Shown: positions 52,014 to 62,938, counted from the first letter of the stretch. The stretch is 64,000 nucleotides of DNA from Amycolatopsis sp. cg9 (GCF_041346945.1 NZ_CP166850.1:9904501-9968500), one strand, 5' to 3'. The notes: generated by a model not told the origin, from the letters alone. Numbers and translations are program-made.

Positions 52014-52373
52014 TCAGTATGACGTCGTGCCCGTGCCGAACGTGAAGACGCCCGCGATCATCAGGATGATCCACAGCACCAGCCACGCGACACCGACGAC
52101 CGCCGAGATGATCGCCCACTTCTTGGCGGAGTCGGCGGCTTCCTGCGCGGCGGCGGTCTGGCCCTGCGCCCAGAGCCCGTTCACCTTCGCGGCCTGCACG
52201 ATCGACACGACGCCGAACGGGAGGCAGCAGAGGATGGTGGTGAGGATGGCCCACACCAGGTTGTTGCTCGGGGGCGGGCCCGGCTGGTACCCGCCCGGCT
52301 GGCCGCCGGGGTAGTTCGGCTGCCCGCCGGGCTGGTCGCCGGGGTAGTTGGGCATGCCCTGGCTGTCGGTCAT
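52014..52373 (-). CDS. CD225/dispanin-like protein (third copy)
   Basis: A 119-residue protein closely similar to the 51631 gene (NNLVWAILTTILCC, then LPFGVVSIVQAAKVNGLW). It starts at ATG 52373 after an about 35-residue Gly/Pro/Gln-rich region. The two proteins are tandem duplicates. Two membrane segments and the Cys pair are conserved. Confidence 0.85.
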   Translation of the reverse strand: MTDSQGMPNYPGDQPGGQPNYPGGQPGGYQPGPPPSNNLVWAILTTILCCLPFGVVSIVQAAKVNGLWAQGQTAAAQEAADSAKKWAIISAVVGVAWLVLWIILMIAGVFTFGTGTTSY

Positions 52374-52527
52374 TTTCGGTCGGTCCCCTTCGTCGTGCTC
52401 CACGGACGACCACCGGTTCCGCCGCCGCCCCGATCGGCCGCGGTGTGGTCGAGGTGCGAACTGTAGGGGTACTGATCCGCCCGCGCGCGGGGATTGCTCC
52501 CGTCGCGACCGAAATGAGACCAGGAAT

Positions 52528-53424
52528 TCAGAAGCCGAGACGCCGCAGCTGACGGGGGTCGCGCTGCCAGTCCTTGGCCACCTTGACGTGCAGATCGAGG
52601 TAGACCTTGGAGCCGAGGAGCCGCTCGATGTGCTTGCGCGCGGTGGCGCCGACCTCGCGCAGGCGCTCCCCCTTGTGCCCGAGGATGATGCCCTTCTGGC
52701 TGGGCCGCTCCACGTACAGGAACGCGTGCACGTCGATGAGGTCGTCGCGGCCTTCGCGGGGCAGCATCTCCTCGACGGTGACGGCGATCGAGTGCGGCAG
52801 CTCGTCGCGGACGCCTTCCAGCGCCGCCTCGCGGATCAGCTCGGCGACCAGGGTCTGCTCGGGCTCGTCGGTGAGCTCGCCGCCCGGGTAGAGCTGCGGG
52901 CCTTCGGGCAGCCGCTCGACGAGCAGCTTCGCCAGCGTGTCGACCTGGAAGCCGTCCACTGCGGACACCGGGACCAGCTCGGCGAAGTCCATCACTTGCT
53001 GCAGGGCAAGCAACTGTTCGGCGACCTGCTGGGGCTGGACGAGGTCGGTCTTGGTGACGATGCCGATCACCGGCGTTCGCTTGGCGATCTTCGTCAGCTC
53101 CGCGGCGATGAACTTGTCGCCGGGGCCGATCTTCTCGTTCGCCGGCACGCAGAACCCGACGACGTCCACTTCGGACCACGTCGTGTGCACGATGTCGTTG
53201 AGCCGCTCGCCGAGCAGGGTGCGGGGGCGGTGCAGGCCGGGCGTGTCGATGAGGACGAGCTGGGCGTCCTCGCGGTGGACGATGCCGCGGATGGCGTGCC
53301 GGGTGGTCTGGGGCTTGCTGGAGGTGATCGCGACCTTCGTGCCGACGAGGGCGTTGGTCAGCGTCGACTTCCCCGCGTTGGGGCGGCCGACGAAGCAGGC
53401 GAAGCCGGAGCGGTGTTCCGTCAT
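52528..53424 (-). CDS. era: GTPase Era
   Basis: A 298-residue protein with G1 GRPNAGKST, G3 DTPGL, G4 TKTD (IGIVTKTDLV), and a C-terminal KH domain (GIILGHKGERLREVGATARKHIERLLGSKV; cited in parts: GIILGHKGERLREVG and ATARKHIERLLG). Era acts in 16S rRNA processing and 30S assembly. It starts at ATG 53424 with a 4-bp overlap to the upstream gene. Confidence 0.95.
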   Translation of the reverse strand: MTEHRSGFACFVGRPNAGKSTLTNALVGTKVAITSSKPQTTRHAIRGIVHREDAQLVLIDTPGLHRPRTLLGERLNDIVHTTWSEVDVVGFCVPANEKIGPGDKFIAAELTKIAKRTPVIGIVTKTDLVQPQQVAEQLLALQQVMDFAELVPVSAVDGFQVDTLAKLLVERLPEGPQLYPGGELTDEPEQTLVAELIREAALEGVRDELPHSIAVTVEEMLPREGRDDLIDVHAFLYVERPSQKGIILGHKGERLREVGATARKHIERLLGSKVYLDLHVKVAKDWQRDPRQLRRLGF

Positions 53425-53759
53425 CGCTCGAGCACCTCGAGCACCGTGCCGTCCGGGGCGGCCAGGATGATCGGCGCGTACTTCGCGATGTCGCGGACCG
53501 CGTGCACGGACGCGCCCTTGAGCAGGCCTTCTTCGCTGACGACGGCGGCGGCCTCGATGCCCTCGGCGCCGCTGGACAGGGCGGCGGCGACCGCGGCCTG
53601 GAGCGCGGTGAGCTTGAACGACGGCTGGTCGACCGTGCCGGCGGCGTAGGTGCGGCCGTCGGTGTCGCGGACCGCGGCGCCCTCGGGGGCCTGGATGCGG
53701 GCGCGCGAGGACCGGGCCAGCACGACCAGCTTCTGGTCATCCGCCTCGAGGTCAGGCAT
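53421..53759 (-). CDS. Cytidine deaminase-like protein lacking catalytic motifs
   Basis: A 112-residue protein with the fold-like order of small cytidine deaminases (DGRTYAAGTV, ALQAAVAAALSSGAEGIEAAAVVSEE) but without the HAE and PCxxC zinc motifs, so it is probably not catalytic. It overlaps era (ATGA) and the CBS-domain gene by 8 bp. The same gene is found before era in mycobacteria (Rv2365c-like). Role unknown. Confidence 0.75.
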   Translation of the reverse strand: MPDLEADDQKLVVLARSSRARIQAPEGAAVRDTDGRTYAAGTVDQPSFKLTALQAAVAAALSSGAEGIEAAAVVSEEGLLKGASVHAVRDIAKYAPIILAAPDGTVLEVLER

Positions 53760-55098
53760 GTTCGACGCTCCTGTCGCGTTCGTCGGGGTGGGGTACGCGG
53801 GTGCGGCGGCGGGTGGTCCGGTCGGCCGGGTCCGTCATCGCGTCGGCGTCGGCCGGGTGCACCACGACGGAGGTGATCCGCATGCGGCCGCGCCGGTCCT
53901 TGCCCCCTTCGGCGAACAGCCGAAGGCCGGCGACCTCGGCTTCGGCCCCCGGCAGCGGGACCCTACCCAGTCGTTCCGCGAGCAGCCCGCCCACGGTCTC
54001 GACGTCGTGGTCTTCGAGGTCGATGCCGAACAGTTCGCCCAGGTCGTCGACGCCCATCCGGGACGACACGCGGACGGCGCCGCCGTCGAGCTCCTCGACC
54101 TCGGGGCGCTCGTCGGCGTCGGACTCGTCGGTGATCTCGCCGACGATCTCTTCGAGGACGTCTTCGATGGTGAGCAGGCCGGCCGTGCCGCCGTACTCGT
54201 CGACCGCGATCGCCATGTGGTTGTGCGAGCGCTGCATTTCCTTCAGCAGCTCGTCGAGGCGCTTCGAGTCGGGGACGAAGGACGCTTCGTTCATCAGCGT
54301 GCTGACGATGGTGCTCGCGCCGTCCGGGTCCATGTACGCGGCCATCAGGTCCTTGATGTTGACGACGCCGACGATGTCGTCGACCGATTCGTCGATCACC
54401 GGCAGGCGGGTGAAGCCGGTGCGCAGCGCCAGCGCCAGTGCCTGCCGGACGGTCTTGGTGCGCTCGATCCAGACGATCTCGGTGCGCGGCACCATGACTT
54501 CGCGGGCGACGGTGTCGCCGAGCTCGAACACCGAGTGGATCATCTCGCGCTCGGAGTCCTCGACGACGCCGCGTTCCTGGGCGAGGTCGACGAGTTCGCG
54601 CAGCTCGACTTCCGAGGTGAACGGGCCTTCGCGGAAGCCCTGGCCGGGGGTGATGGCGTTACCGATGAGGATCAGCAGCCGGGACAGCGGGCCGAGGACG
54701 GAGCCGAGGACGCGGACGGGCCCGGCGACGTAGCGGCCGATGCGGTAGGGGTGCTGGCGGCCGAGGGTGCGGGGGCCGACGCCGATGAGGACGTAGCTGA
54801 CCACGACCATGACGACCCCGGTGACCAGCACGGCGAGGCCGAGCGGCTGGAGCCGGGTGCCGACGAAGACGGTGACCAGCACGGTGGCGGTGAGCTCGCA
54901 GCCGAGGCGCAGCAGGAGCAGCAGGTTGATGTGCCGGCGCCGTTCGGCGACGACCGCGGCGAGGTGGCGGGCGCCGGGCAGGCCCATCCGGGCGAGGCCG
55001 TCGGCCCGGGCCTGGGACACGGTGCTGACGGCGGCGTCGGCCGCCGCGAACACGCCCGCGAGCAACACGAGCGCGATCGCGAAGAGGAGCTGGACCAT
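53752..55098 (-). CDS. HlyC/CorC-family CBS-domain membrane protein
   Basis: A 448-residue protein. The N-terminal DUF21 domain has about four membrane helices. Two CBS domains follow around residues 205-330 (EVMVPRTEIVWIERTKTV, GFTRLPVIDESVDDIVGVVNIKDLM, HNHMAIAVDEYGGTAGLLTIEDVLEEIVGEI), then a C-terminal transporter-associated domain (FAEGGKDRRGRM). Such proteins affect magnesium or ion transport. It is between ybeY and era, as in many actinobacteria. Confidence 0.9.
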   Translation of the reverse strand: MVQLLFAIALVLLAGVFAAADAAVSTVSQARADGLARMGLPGARHLAAVVAERRRHINLLLLLRLGCELTATVLVTVFVGTRLQPLGLAVLVTGVVMVVVSYVLIGVGPRTLGRQHPYRIGRYVAGPVRVLGSVLGPLSRLLILIGNAITPGQGFREGPFTSEVELRELVDLAQERGVVEDSEREMIHSVFELGDTVAREVMVPRTEIVWIERTKTVRQALALALRTGFTRLPVIDESVDDIVGVVNIKDLMAAYMDPDGASTIVSTLMNEASFVPDSKRLDELLKEMQRSHNHMAIAVDEYGGTAGLLTIEDVLEEIVGEITDESDADERPEVEELDGGAVRVSSRMGVDDLGELFGIDLEDHDVETVGGLLAERLGRVPLPGAEAEVAGLRLFAEGGKDRRGRMRITSVVVHPADADAMTDPADRTTRRRTRVPHPDERDRSVEHA

Positions 55099-55107
55099 GG
55101 CTGACGC

Positions 55108-55670
55108 CTAGGGCGTTTCTCCCGGCGGCGCGGGGCTCGGCTCGGCCGCGTCGAGTCCGGCGATGCCGAGGACGCGGTCGTCGGTGTTGCGCTGGGCATC
55201 CTGCTTGTCCAGCGCGGCGACGGCGTCCTGGTACTCGCCGAGGATGCGCTTCTGGAGCGCGAACATCTCGCGTTCCTCGGCGGGCTCGGCGTGGTCGTAC
55301 CCGAGGAGGTGGAGGCAGCCGTGCACGGTGAGCAGGTGCAGCTCGTCGATCAGGGCGTGGCCCGCGGTCTTGGCCTGGTCCTTGGCGAACGCCGGGCAGA
55401 GCACGATGTCCCCGAGCAGCGCCGGTGACGCGTCGGGCGCGTCGGGGCGGCGGGAGGAGTCGAGCTCGTCCATCGGGAAGGCCATGACGTCGGTGGGCCC
55501 CGGCAGGTCCATCCAGCGTTCGTGGAGGTCTTCCATGACGTCGAGGGTGACGAGGAGGATGGACAGCTCGGCGAGCGGGCTGACCTCCATCTTGTCGAGG
55601 GCGTAGCGGGCGGCGGAGACGATGGACGTCTCGTCGACGTTGACGCCGGACTCGTTGGCGATCTCGATGC

Positions 55671-55674
<4 letters not shown>
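55108..55674 (-). CDS. ybeY: Endoribonuclease YbeY
   Basis: A 188-residue metalloprotein starting at TTG 55674, overlapping the phoH stop (TTGA). It has the UPF0054 zinc motif [11 protein letters not shown] preceded by [12 protein letters not shown] and a [11 protein letters not shown] strand. YbeY is an rRNA-processing and quality-control RNase. The C-terminal 35 residues are an extension not needed for activity. Confidence 0.92.
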
Positions 55675-56744
<1,070 letters not shown>

Positions 56745-56827
56745 GTGGCCTCAGGCCTGCTTTCTCGGTGAGTGACGACTGGACCCCACCGATGCTACTG
56801 GCACCCCCCGACAAGACGCAGGCCGGT

Positions 56828-57187
56828 TTACGCACCGGCCCCGAACAACCCGAGCGGCTCCCCACCGAGAACATGGGCATGCACGTGAAAGACGGTCTGC
56901 CCAGCATCACCATCAGTGTTGAAGACCACCCGATACCCGCTCTCGAGCACACCCTCAAGCTCCGCAACGCGACGCGCCGTCAACGCAACGTCAGCAAGCA
57001 ACTGCGGCTCGGCAGCAGCGAGCTCCCCAAGGTTCCGATACCGCTTCTTGGGCACAACGAGCACATGAACCCGAGCCTGCGGCCGAATATCCCGAAAAGC
57101 AAAGGTCGTCTCATCCTGATAGACGACATCAGCAGGGATCTCACCAGCAATGATCCGCTCGAAGAGCGTCTCAGCAGCGTCACTCAT
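56828..57187 (-). CDS. hinT: HIT-family nucleotide hydrolase (HinT)
   Basis: A 119-residue protein with the histidine triad HVHAHV near the end, and RIIAGEIPADVVYQDETTFAF at the start. HinT enzymes hydrolyse nucleoside phosphoramidates (adenosine 5'-monophosphoramidase). The ATG is at 57187, and the stop is TAA, rare in this window. Many codons end in T or A (GCT, GAT, CTT, TAT), unlike the neighbouring genes. Confidence 0.92.
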   Translation of the reverse strand: MSDAAETLFERIIAGEIPADVVYQDETTFAFRDIRPQARVHVLVVPKKRYRNLGELAAAEPQLLADVALTARRVAELEGVLESGYRVVFNTDGDAGQTVFHVHAHVLGGEPLGLFGAGA

Positions 57188-57548
57188 GCAAGCACCCTAC
57201 CCAGCCGCCCCGCCCCACACACCCGCACCGAGCGGCACTCGCGGGGGTCCGGGGCATGCCCCGGCTGGGGGTCTGGGGGTCTGACCCCCAGAAGACACAA
57301 CGAACGCAACGCGGCAACTGACGAAGCGAAGCGGAGGAAGATGCCGCGGCGCGGTAGACCCTGGGGGTCGATCTACCGCTGCCGCGGCTGCCGCCGGACC
57401 GAGGGGGGAGGTGCCCGGCGGGGTCCGTGTTCTTCCCAGTGGCGCGCCGAAACGGTGGGTGGCGCGTTAGTAAACGAGAGTAACGGGTCGGAGTGTGATC
57501 GCGCCATAACTGGGCGCAAATTACCCGGTTTTTTCGGGGTTGATCTTT
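57188..57548. other. 361-bp non-coding interval with palindromic repeat and AT-rich segment
   Basis: CTGGGGGTC (57273-57281) and GACCCCCAG (57283-57291) form a nearly perfect 19-bp palindrome; GGGGCATGCCCC lies at 57251-57262. From about 57470 the DNA is much less GC-rich, with a poly-T stretch (57530s). No gene can be supported. The hinT promoter must be here, but cannot be assigned. Confidence 0.5.
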
Positions 57549-58301
57549 TCAGCGCCAGCGGGTGGTCAGGGCCCCTAGTGCACCGAGGGCGACCGCGGCG
57601 GCGGTGGAGGTGCGCAGGACCGTCGTGCCGAGGCGCACGGCCTGGGCGCCGGCTTCGCGCAGGGTGGTGAGCTCGTCGTCGGTGATGCCGCCTTCGGGGC
57701 CGACGACGAGGAGGAGGTCGCCGGTGTCCGGGAGGGTGAGGTCGGGGAGGCGGTCGGGGACGTCGGATTCGAGCACGATCGCGAGGGAGGTGGTGGCGAT
57801 GAGGCCGGCGAGTTCGCGAGTGGTGACCGGTTCGGTGACGTCGGGGATGTGGGCGCGGCGGGCTTGCTTGGCGGCGGATCGGGCGGTGGCGCGCCAGCGG
57901 GCGAGGGCTTTGCCGCCGCGGCCGCCGTCGTCCCACTTGGCGACGCTGCGGGCGGCGCGCCAGGGCACGATCGCGTCGATGCCGGCTTCGGTGGCGAGTT
58001 CGACGGCGAGTTCGCCGCGGTCGCCCTTGGCGAGGGCTTGGGCGAGCACGACGCGCAGGGCCGGGGGTTCCTCGGTCCAGCGCGCCTCGACGGTCAGGGT
58101 CAGTGCGGCGTCCCGGCCCGGCTGGACGGCTTCGACGACGCAGCGGGCCATGGCGCCGGCGCCGTCGGACAGCACCAGCCGCTCCCCCGCGCGCAGCCGG
58201 CGGACGGTGGCCGCGTGCCGGGCTTCCTCGCCGTCGAGGACCGCGGTGCCGCTGGTGGGCACCGCGGCCGCGAGGAAGACCGGCAGGGTGGTGTCGGGCA
58301 C
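57549..58301 (-). CDS. rsmE: 16S rRNA (uracil1498-N3)-methyltransferase
   Basis: A 250-residue SPOUT-type enzyme starting at GTG 58301, 2 bp after the dnaJ stop. It has GEEARHAATVRRLRAGERLVLSDG, LLLVVGPEGGITDDEL and LGTTVLRTSTAAAVALGAL, the trefoil-knot SAM-binding motifs. It methylates U1498 of 16S rRNA. It follows dnaJ2 in a conserved arrangement. Confidence 0.93.
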   Translation of the reverse strand: MPDTTLPVFLAAAVPTSGTAVLDGEEARHAATVRRLRAGERLVLSDGAGAMARCVVEAVQPGRDAALTLTVEARWTEEPPALRVVLAQALAKGDRGELAVELATEAGIDAIVPWRAARSVAKWDDGGRGGKALARWRATARSAAKQARRAHIPDVTEPVTTRELAGLIATTSLAIVLESDVPDRLPDLTLPDTGDLLLVVGPEGGITDDELTTLREAGAQAVRLGTTVLRTSTAAAVALGALGALTTRWR

Positions 58302-58303
58302 GG

Positions 58304-59470
58304 TCAGCGGTGGTTCTTGGCGCGCAGCTTGGCGAACAGGCCGCCGTGCTTGCCGTTCGACGACAGCGTCGGGGCTTCCTCGCCGCGCTGCTGGGCCAGC
58401 TCGACCAGCAGCTCGCGCTGGGCGTCGTCGAGCTTGGTCGGCACCTGGACGTCGATGTGGACGTGCAGGTCGCCGCGGCCGTCGACGCGGCCGGAGGAGC
58501 GCAGCCGGGGCATGCCCTTGCCGGTGAGGACGAGCTCGGCGTTGGGCTGGGTGCCGGGTTCGATGTCGAGTTCGTAGTCGCCGTCGACGAGGGTCGCGAT
58601 GGGCACGGTGGCGCCGAGCGCGGCGGTCGTCATCGGGATGCGGAAGTTGCAGTGCAGGTCGTGGCCCTGGCGGACGAAGACCTCGTGCGGGGTCTCGTCG
58701 ATCTCGACGTAGAGGTCGCCGGCCGGGCCGCCGCCGGGGCCGACCTCGCCCTGGCCGGAGAGGCGGATGCGCATGCCGTCGCCGACGCCCGGCGGGATCT
58801 TGGCGGTGACGTTGCGGCGGGCGCGGATGCGGCCGTCGCCGCCGCACTGGCGGCAGGGGTCGGTGATGACCTCGCCGAAGCCGCGGCAGACCGGGCAGGG
58901 GCGGGCGGTGACGACCTGGCCGAGGAAGGACCGCTGGACGGACTGGACCTCGCCGGCGCCGCCGCAGGTGTCGCAGGTCTTGACCGAGGTGCCCTCGGAG
59001 GTGCCGGCGCCGCGGCAGAGGTCGCAGACGATCGCCGTGTCGACGGCGATTTCCTTGTCGACGCCGGTGGCGCACTCCTCGAGGCTGAGGCCGAGCCGGA
59101 TGAGGGCGTCGGAGCCGGGCTGGACGCGGCTGCGCGGGCCCCGGCCGCGGCCGCCACCGCCGCCGCCCGCCGCGCCGAAGAAGGCGTCCATGATGTCGCC
59201 GAGGCCGCCGAAGCCGGCGAACGGGTCGCCGCCGCCCCCGCCGCGCGCGCCGCCGTCCATGGGGTCGCCGCCGAGGTCGACGATCTTGCGCTTCTGCGGG
59301 TCCGACAGCACTTCGTAGGCCGTGGTGACCTCGCCGAACTTGTGCTGGGCGTCTTCCGACGGGTTGACGTCGGGGTGCAGCTCCCTGGCCAGCTTCCGGT
59401 ACGCGCGCTTGATCTCCTGATCGCTCGCGTTCTTCGCCACCCCGAGGATGCCGTAGTAGTCCCTCGCCAC
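58304..59470 (-). CDS. dnaJ: Chaperone protein DnaJ (DnaJ2-like)
   Basis: A 388-residue type I J-protein. The J domain has [24 protein letters not shown] and the HPD motif (LHPDVN). A Gly-rich region and four CxxCxGxG zinc repeats follow ([32 protein letters not shown]), then the substrate-binding C-terminus. It stimulates DnaK. Start GTG 59470. It follows hrcA on the same strand. Confidence 0.95.
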   Translation of the reverse strand: MARDYYGILGVAKNASDQEIKRAYRKLARELHPDVNPSEDAQHKFGEVTTAYEVLSDPQKRKIVDLGGDPMDGGARGGGGGDPFAGFGGLGDIMDAFFGAAGGGGGGRGRGPRSRVQPGSDALIRLGLSLEECATGVDKEIAVDTAIVCDLCRGAGTSEGTSVKTCDTCGGAGEVQSVQRSFLGQVVTARPCPVCRGFGEVITDPCRQCGGDGRIRARRNVTAKIPPGVGDGMRIRLSGQGEVGPGGGPAGDLYVEIDETPHEVFVRQGHDLHCNFRIPMTTAALGATVPIATLVDGDYELDIEPGTQPNAELVLTGKGMPRLRSSGRVDGRGDLHVHIDVQVPTKLDDAQRELLVELAQQRGEEAPTLSSNGKHGGLFAKLRAKNHR

Positions 59471-59501
59471 CGTCTTCGCTTCTCCTTCTGCTCTGCGCGG
59501 C

Positions 59502-60524
59502 TCAGCGGCCGTGCAGGATCTGCCCCACGTAGTTGGCGACCGCGCGCACCGCGGCGATCGTGCCGGGGTAGTCCATCCGGGTCGGGCCGACCACCCCCAT
59601 GCCGCCGAGCACCATGTCCTGGCCGTAGCCGATCGACACGACCGAGGTGCTGCGCATCTGCTCGTCTTCATTTTCCTCACCGATGCGCACCGTGATCGCA
59701 CCGGGGTTGCGCGCGGCGGCCAGCAGCTTGAGCACGACGACCTGTTCCTCGAGGGCTTCGAGGACCTGGCGCAGTGAGCCGGGGAAGTCGGCGACGTTGC
59801 GGGTGAGGTTGGCGGTACCGCCGAGGACCAGGCGTTCTTCCGGGTGTTCGGCCAGCGACTCGACCAGGACCGTGGTGACGCGGATGAGCGCGTCGCGCAG
59901 TTCGCCGGGCGACTTGTCGGGCAGCTCGGCGACCCGCGCCGCGGCGTCGTTGAGCCGCCGTCCGGTCATGGCGGTGTTGAGGACGGTCCGGAGCCGGCTG
60001 ACGTCTTCTTCGGTGACGACGTCGCCGAGGTCGACCGTGCGCTGGTCGACGCGCCCGTTGTCGGCGATCAGCACCAGCATCAGGCGCGCCGGGGTGAGCG
60101 GCACGACTTCGAGGTGCCGCACCTTGGCGTTGGTCAGCATCGGGTACTGGACGACGGCGACCTGCCGGGTCAGCTGCGCGAGCAGCCGGACGGAACGCTT
60201 GAGGACGTCGTCGAGGTCGGTGCCGCTGTCGAGGAAGGTGGTGATCGCCCGGCGCTCGGCGGCGCTCAGCGGCTTGATTTCGGAGAGCCGGTCGACGAAG
60301 AGCCGGTACCCCTTGTCGGTGGGCACGCGCCCGGCGCTGGTGTGCGGCTGGGTGATGTAGCCCTCTTCTTCGAGGGTGGCCATGTCGTTGCGCACGGTGG
60401 CGCTCGACACGCCCAGGTTGTGCCGCTCGACGATCGCCTTCGACCCGACCGGCTCCTGGTTGGAGACGTAGTCCGCGACGATCGCGCGCAGCACGTCGAA
60501 GCGGCGCTCCTCCGCGTTGGCCAC
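59502..60524 (-). CDS. hrcA: Heat-inducible repressor HrcA
   Basis: A 340-residue repressor with N-terminal winged helix ([58 protein letters not shown] in part) and a GAF-like central domain. It represses groE-type genes through the CIRCE element. No CIRCE is seen upstream of hrcA-dnaJ in this window. It starts at GTG 60524. Confidence 0.95.
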   Translation of the reverse strand: MANAEERRFDVLRAIVADYVSNQEPVGSKAIVERHNLGVSSATVRNDMATLEEEGYITQPHTSAGRVPTDKGYRLFVDRLSEIKPLSAAERRAITTFLDSGTDLDDVLKRSVRLLAQLTRQVAVVQYPMLTNAKVRHLEVVPLTPARLMLVLIADNGRVDQRTVDLGDVVTEEDVSRLRTVLNTAMTGRRLNDAAARVAELPDKSPGELRDALIRVTTVLVESLAEHPEERLVLGGTANLTRNVADFPGSLRQVLEALEEQVVVLKLLAAARNPGAITVRIGEENEDEQMRSTSVVSIGYGQDMVLGGMGVVGPTRMDYPGTIAAVRAVANYVGQILHGR

Positions 60525-60720
60525 CGGTTCCTCACCTACCTCGCTCGCTGCCGACCCCGAGTTTACGGAAGCCTGAGCCGGTCGTGCTCAACCCCGGTCG
60601 TCGCCGCGGGGTGGTGGAGGCAGGGTCGCGCACGGACGGTGGTCTCGCCGGGTGAGGAGCGGCCGCCGCCGGGCCCGCCGCGGCCGCGCCGATCGTGCTC
60701 GACCTGGGCGAGGCCGAGGC

Positions 60721-60773
60721 GTCGCGAATGACTCATTCGGGACCCGCCTGGTCCCGAATGAGTCATTCGCGAC
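60721..60773. repeat. Large nested palindrome (24-bp perfect arms) with two GAAYGASTCRTTC copies
   Basis: The arms at 60721-60744 and 60750-60773 are exact reverse complements around 5 nt. Each arm holds a smaller palindrome: GAATGACTCATTC (60726-60738) and GAATGAGTCATTC (60756-60768). The core matches the palindrome at 40464. It lies in the 418-bp gap between hrcA and the ESX-type cassette, and no gene is visible in that gap. A dispersed genomic repeat or strong hairpin. Confidence 0.7.
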
Positions 60774-60942
60774 CCTGGCGCACTCGACACCGACGCCCGA
60801 CCCCGGCGGCCCAGCCGGGTAAAGGGAACCCAAATCAATTCCCATGCGCGGTTCTCGAAAGGGATTTCCGGCTTGATGGGGGAACCGAAAAGCGGTTTGC
60901 TGCCTCTGATCCGCATGCCCTTCCCCGACTTCCGAGGTCGCC

Positions 60943-61416
60943 GTGAACCGAATTGAACCGGCTTCGGCCGGAATGCCCGAAATCGCCCGGCGCGCGGCCG
61001 AAGCGAAAGCCCGGCTCCAGCACGTCTCGGCGACCGCTTCGAGTGCCGACGGGGCCGTCACGGTCACCGTCAACACCAGCGGTGCGCTGCAGGAACTCAG
61101 CTTCGGCCCGCGGGCCGACGAGCTGCCGCGGACCCGGCTCGCCCAGGCCGTCCTCGCGGCCGCCAAACGCGCGCAGGTCGATGCCGCGCAGCAGCTGACC
61201 GCGATCATGGCGCCGGTGATCGGCCCGGACAGCGACGCGATGCATTTCCTCCAGGAGCAGATCCCCGCGCCCGAATTGCCCGAAGAAGCAGAAAAAGCAC
61301 CGCGTTGGGAATTCGCGGCCGAGACACCTCCGCCACCGCCGGTGCGCCCGGCCCGGCCACCTCGGCGGGATGACGACGAGGACTTCGGCGGCCCGATCCT
61401 GCGCCGGGGGCTCTGA
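60943..61416 (+). CDS. YbaB/EbfC-like protein of an ESX-type cassette
   Basis: A 157-residue protein starting at GTG 60943. The first 100 residues match the YbaB/EbfC fold (IARRAAEAKARLQHV, VTVTVNTSGALQELSFGPRADELPRTRLAQAV, ALAAAKRAQVDAAQ-like), followed by a Pro- and acidic-rich tail. Such paralogues in actinobacteria accompany EspC-like and ESX genes (EspL-like). Coupled to the next gene by TGATG. It may be a chaperone or DNA-binding protein. Confidence 0.75.
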   Translation: MNRIEPASAGMPEIARRAAEAKARLQHVSATASSADGAVTVTVNTSGALQELSFGPRADELPRTRLAQAVLAAAKRAQVDAAQQLTAIMAPVIGPDSDAMHFLQEQIPAPELPEEAEKAPRWEFAAETPPPPPVRPARPPRRDDDEDFGGPILRRGL

Positions 61417-61733
61417 TGGCGATGAAGGTCGACTTCGACGTCCTCGGCGGGCACGAGGACGAGATCCGTGAGATCGCCGACAAGGTGCAGCAGGCCCTCG
61501 ACGCCGCCGGCAGCGCGCAGGCGCTCGACTTCGACGCCTTCGGGCTCGTCGGGCAGGTCTTCGCGGCGCCGATCCAGATCTGGACGAGCCAGGCCGAGGA
61601 CTTCCTCCGGGCGGCCGTCGACGCCGGGCACGAGGTCGCCGACCGGGTGAAGACCGCCCACGGTGCCTTCACCGAGCACGAACAGACGACGAAGGGCCTG
61701 ATCGAAGGCATCGGCAAGGAGCTGCCGGCATGA
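61416..61733 (+). CDS. EspC/DUF2580-like ESX-associated protein
   Basis: A 105-residue helical protein starting at ATG 61416. VDFDVLGGHEDEIREIADKVQQAL and QIWTSQAEDFLRAAVDAGHEVADRV form a two-helix hairpin of the EspC/ESX-secretion-associated type, though WxG is not present in canonical form (IWTSQ). It probably heterodimerises with or chaperones the next protein. GA overlap (4 bp) with the next gene. Confidence 0.75.
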   Translation: MAMKVDFDVLGGHEDEIREIADKVQQALDAAGSAQALDFDAFGLVGQVFAAPIQIWTSQAEDFLRAAVDAGHEVADRVKTAHGAFTEHEQTTKGLIEGIGKELPA

Positions 61734-62938
61734 CCGAGACGCAGGAGAACCCCCTGGTCGCGACCAGCGAGCCGAGCACCGGCTTCTGGAGCGGGATGGG
61801 CGATTCGTCGAAGGGCGAGCTCGACAACGTCAACGCCCAGACCGGCGGCGCGGGCATCTTCAGCGACGCCGCGTCGACGCTCACCGACGCCCGCAACGGC
61901 GACTGGGGCAACCTCGCGATGGACGTCGGCACCGACGCCCTCGACCTGCTCGGCGCGGCGATGGACCCGCTCGGCACGCTGGCGAGTGCCGGCGTCGGCT
62001 GGCTGATCGAGCACATCAGCTTCCTCAAGGACGGCCTCGACAAGCTCGCCGGCAAGCCCGAGGCCGTCACCGCCAAGGCCGTGACCTGGACGAACATCGC
62101 GAAGCAGCTCACCGAGACGGCCGAGCAGTACGAGCAGCAGGCCAAGAAGGTCCAGCAGTCGTACAGCGACTGCGGGTCCGCCGAGGCGTACCAGAAGACG
62201 GCGGAGAGCTACGTCGGCGTGCTGCGCGGAGCGGCTTCGCACGCCGACAGCGCGTCGACGGCGATGAACGTCGGCGCCGCGCTGGTCGGCACCGAGCGCG
62301 GGCTGATCCGCGACATGATCTCGTCGTTCGTGGGCGAGCTGATCGTCAAGGCGCTGGCCGCGCTGGCGGCGTCGTGGTGCACCTTCGGCGGCACGATCGC
62401 GGCGTTCATCGCCGACACGGTCGTCGAAGGCGGGGTCCTCGCCGAGAAGATCAGCACGCGGATCGCGAAGATCGTCGAGAAGCTCGAAGGCCTGGCCAAA
62501 GGCGCCGGCAAGTCGAAGGCGGCGCTCGAAGGCGCGGCGAACGCCCTGAAGAAGGTCGGCAAGGGCGTCGACAAGATCGTGGACAAGAGCGTCGACACGG
62601 CGGCGAACATCGAGCGGCGGGCCAACGAGCTGAAGCAGGCGGGCAAGGAGGCGAAGTCCGCCGAGGAGACGGCCAAGGGGTGGAGCGACGCCGCCAAGGA
62701 GCACGTCCCCGGCCGCGAGAAGGTCGAAGGGCTCGGCGACAAGCTGTCCGACGACGGCCGCAGCTTCCTCAGTCAGAAGGAGTGGCGCGAAGGCGGCGGC
62801 AAGGTCCCCGGCTTCAACGTCGCGGACGGCGTCGGCGTGGGTGCCGAAGCCCGCCGCCAGGAAAACGAGCAGATCGACCGCTACCACGAAGGCCAAGAGG
62901 CCTACGAAAAGGAACACCCGGAGGGTGAAGGCGAGTGA
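61730..62938 (+). CDS. Large helical ESX-type substrate candidate
   Basis: A 402-residue protein starting at ATG 61730. The centre is a WxG100-like helical region (TWTNIAKQLTETAEQYEQQA, VGVLRGAASHADSASTAMNVG) with two hydrophobic helices (KALAALAASWCTFGGTIAAFIADTVVEG). The last 60 residues are acidic and charged (GWSDAAKEHVPGREKVEGLGDKLS, then YHEGQEAYEKEHPEGEGE). No toxin domain is recognised. It is likely secreted by an ESX (type VII) system with the upstream protein. The coupling to a membrane protein suggests effector-immunity. Confidence 0.6.
   Translation: MTETQENPLVATSEPSTGFWSGMGDSSKGELDNVNAQTGGAGIFSDAASTLTDARNGDWGNLAMDVGTDALDLLGAAMDPLGTLASAGVGWLIEHISFLKDGLDKLAGKPEAVTAKAVTWTNIAKQLTETAEQYEQQAKKVQQSYSDCGSAEAYQKTAESYVGVLRGAASHADSASTAMNVGAALVGTERGLIRDMISSFVGELIVKALAALAASWCTFGGTIAAFIADTVVEGGVLAEKISTRIAKIVEKLEGLAKGAGKSKAALEGAANALKKVGKGVDKIVDKSVDTAANIERRANELKQAGKEAKSAEETAKGWSDAAKEHVPGREKVEGLGDKLSDDGRSFLSQKEWREGGGKVPGFNVADGVGVGAEARRQENEQIDRYHEGQEAYEKEHPEGEGE

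Noticed and set aside
60525..60942. CIRCE element before hrcA-dnaJ
   Set aside because: No TTAGCACTC-N9-GAGTGCTAA is visible upstream of hrcA.
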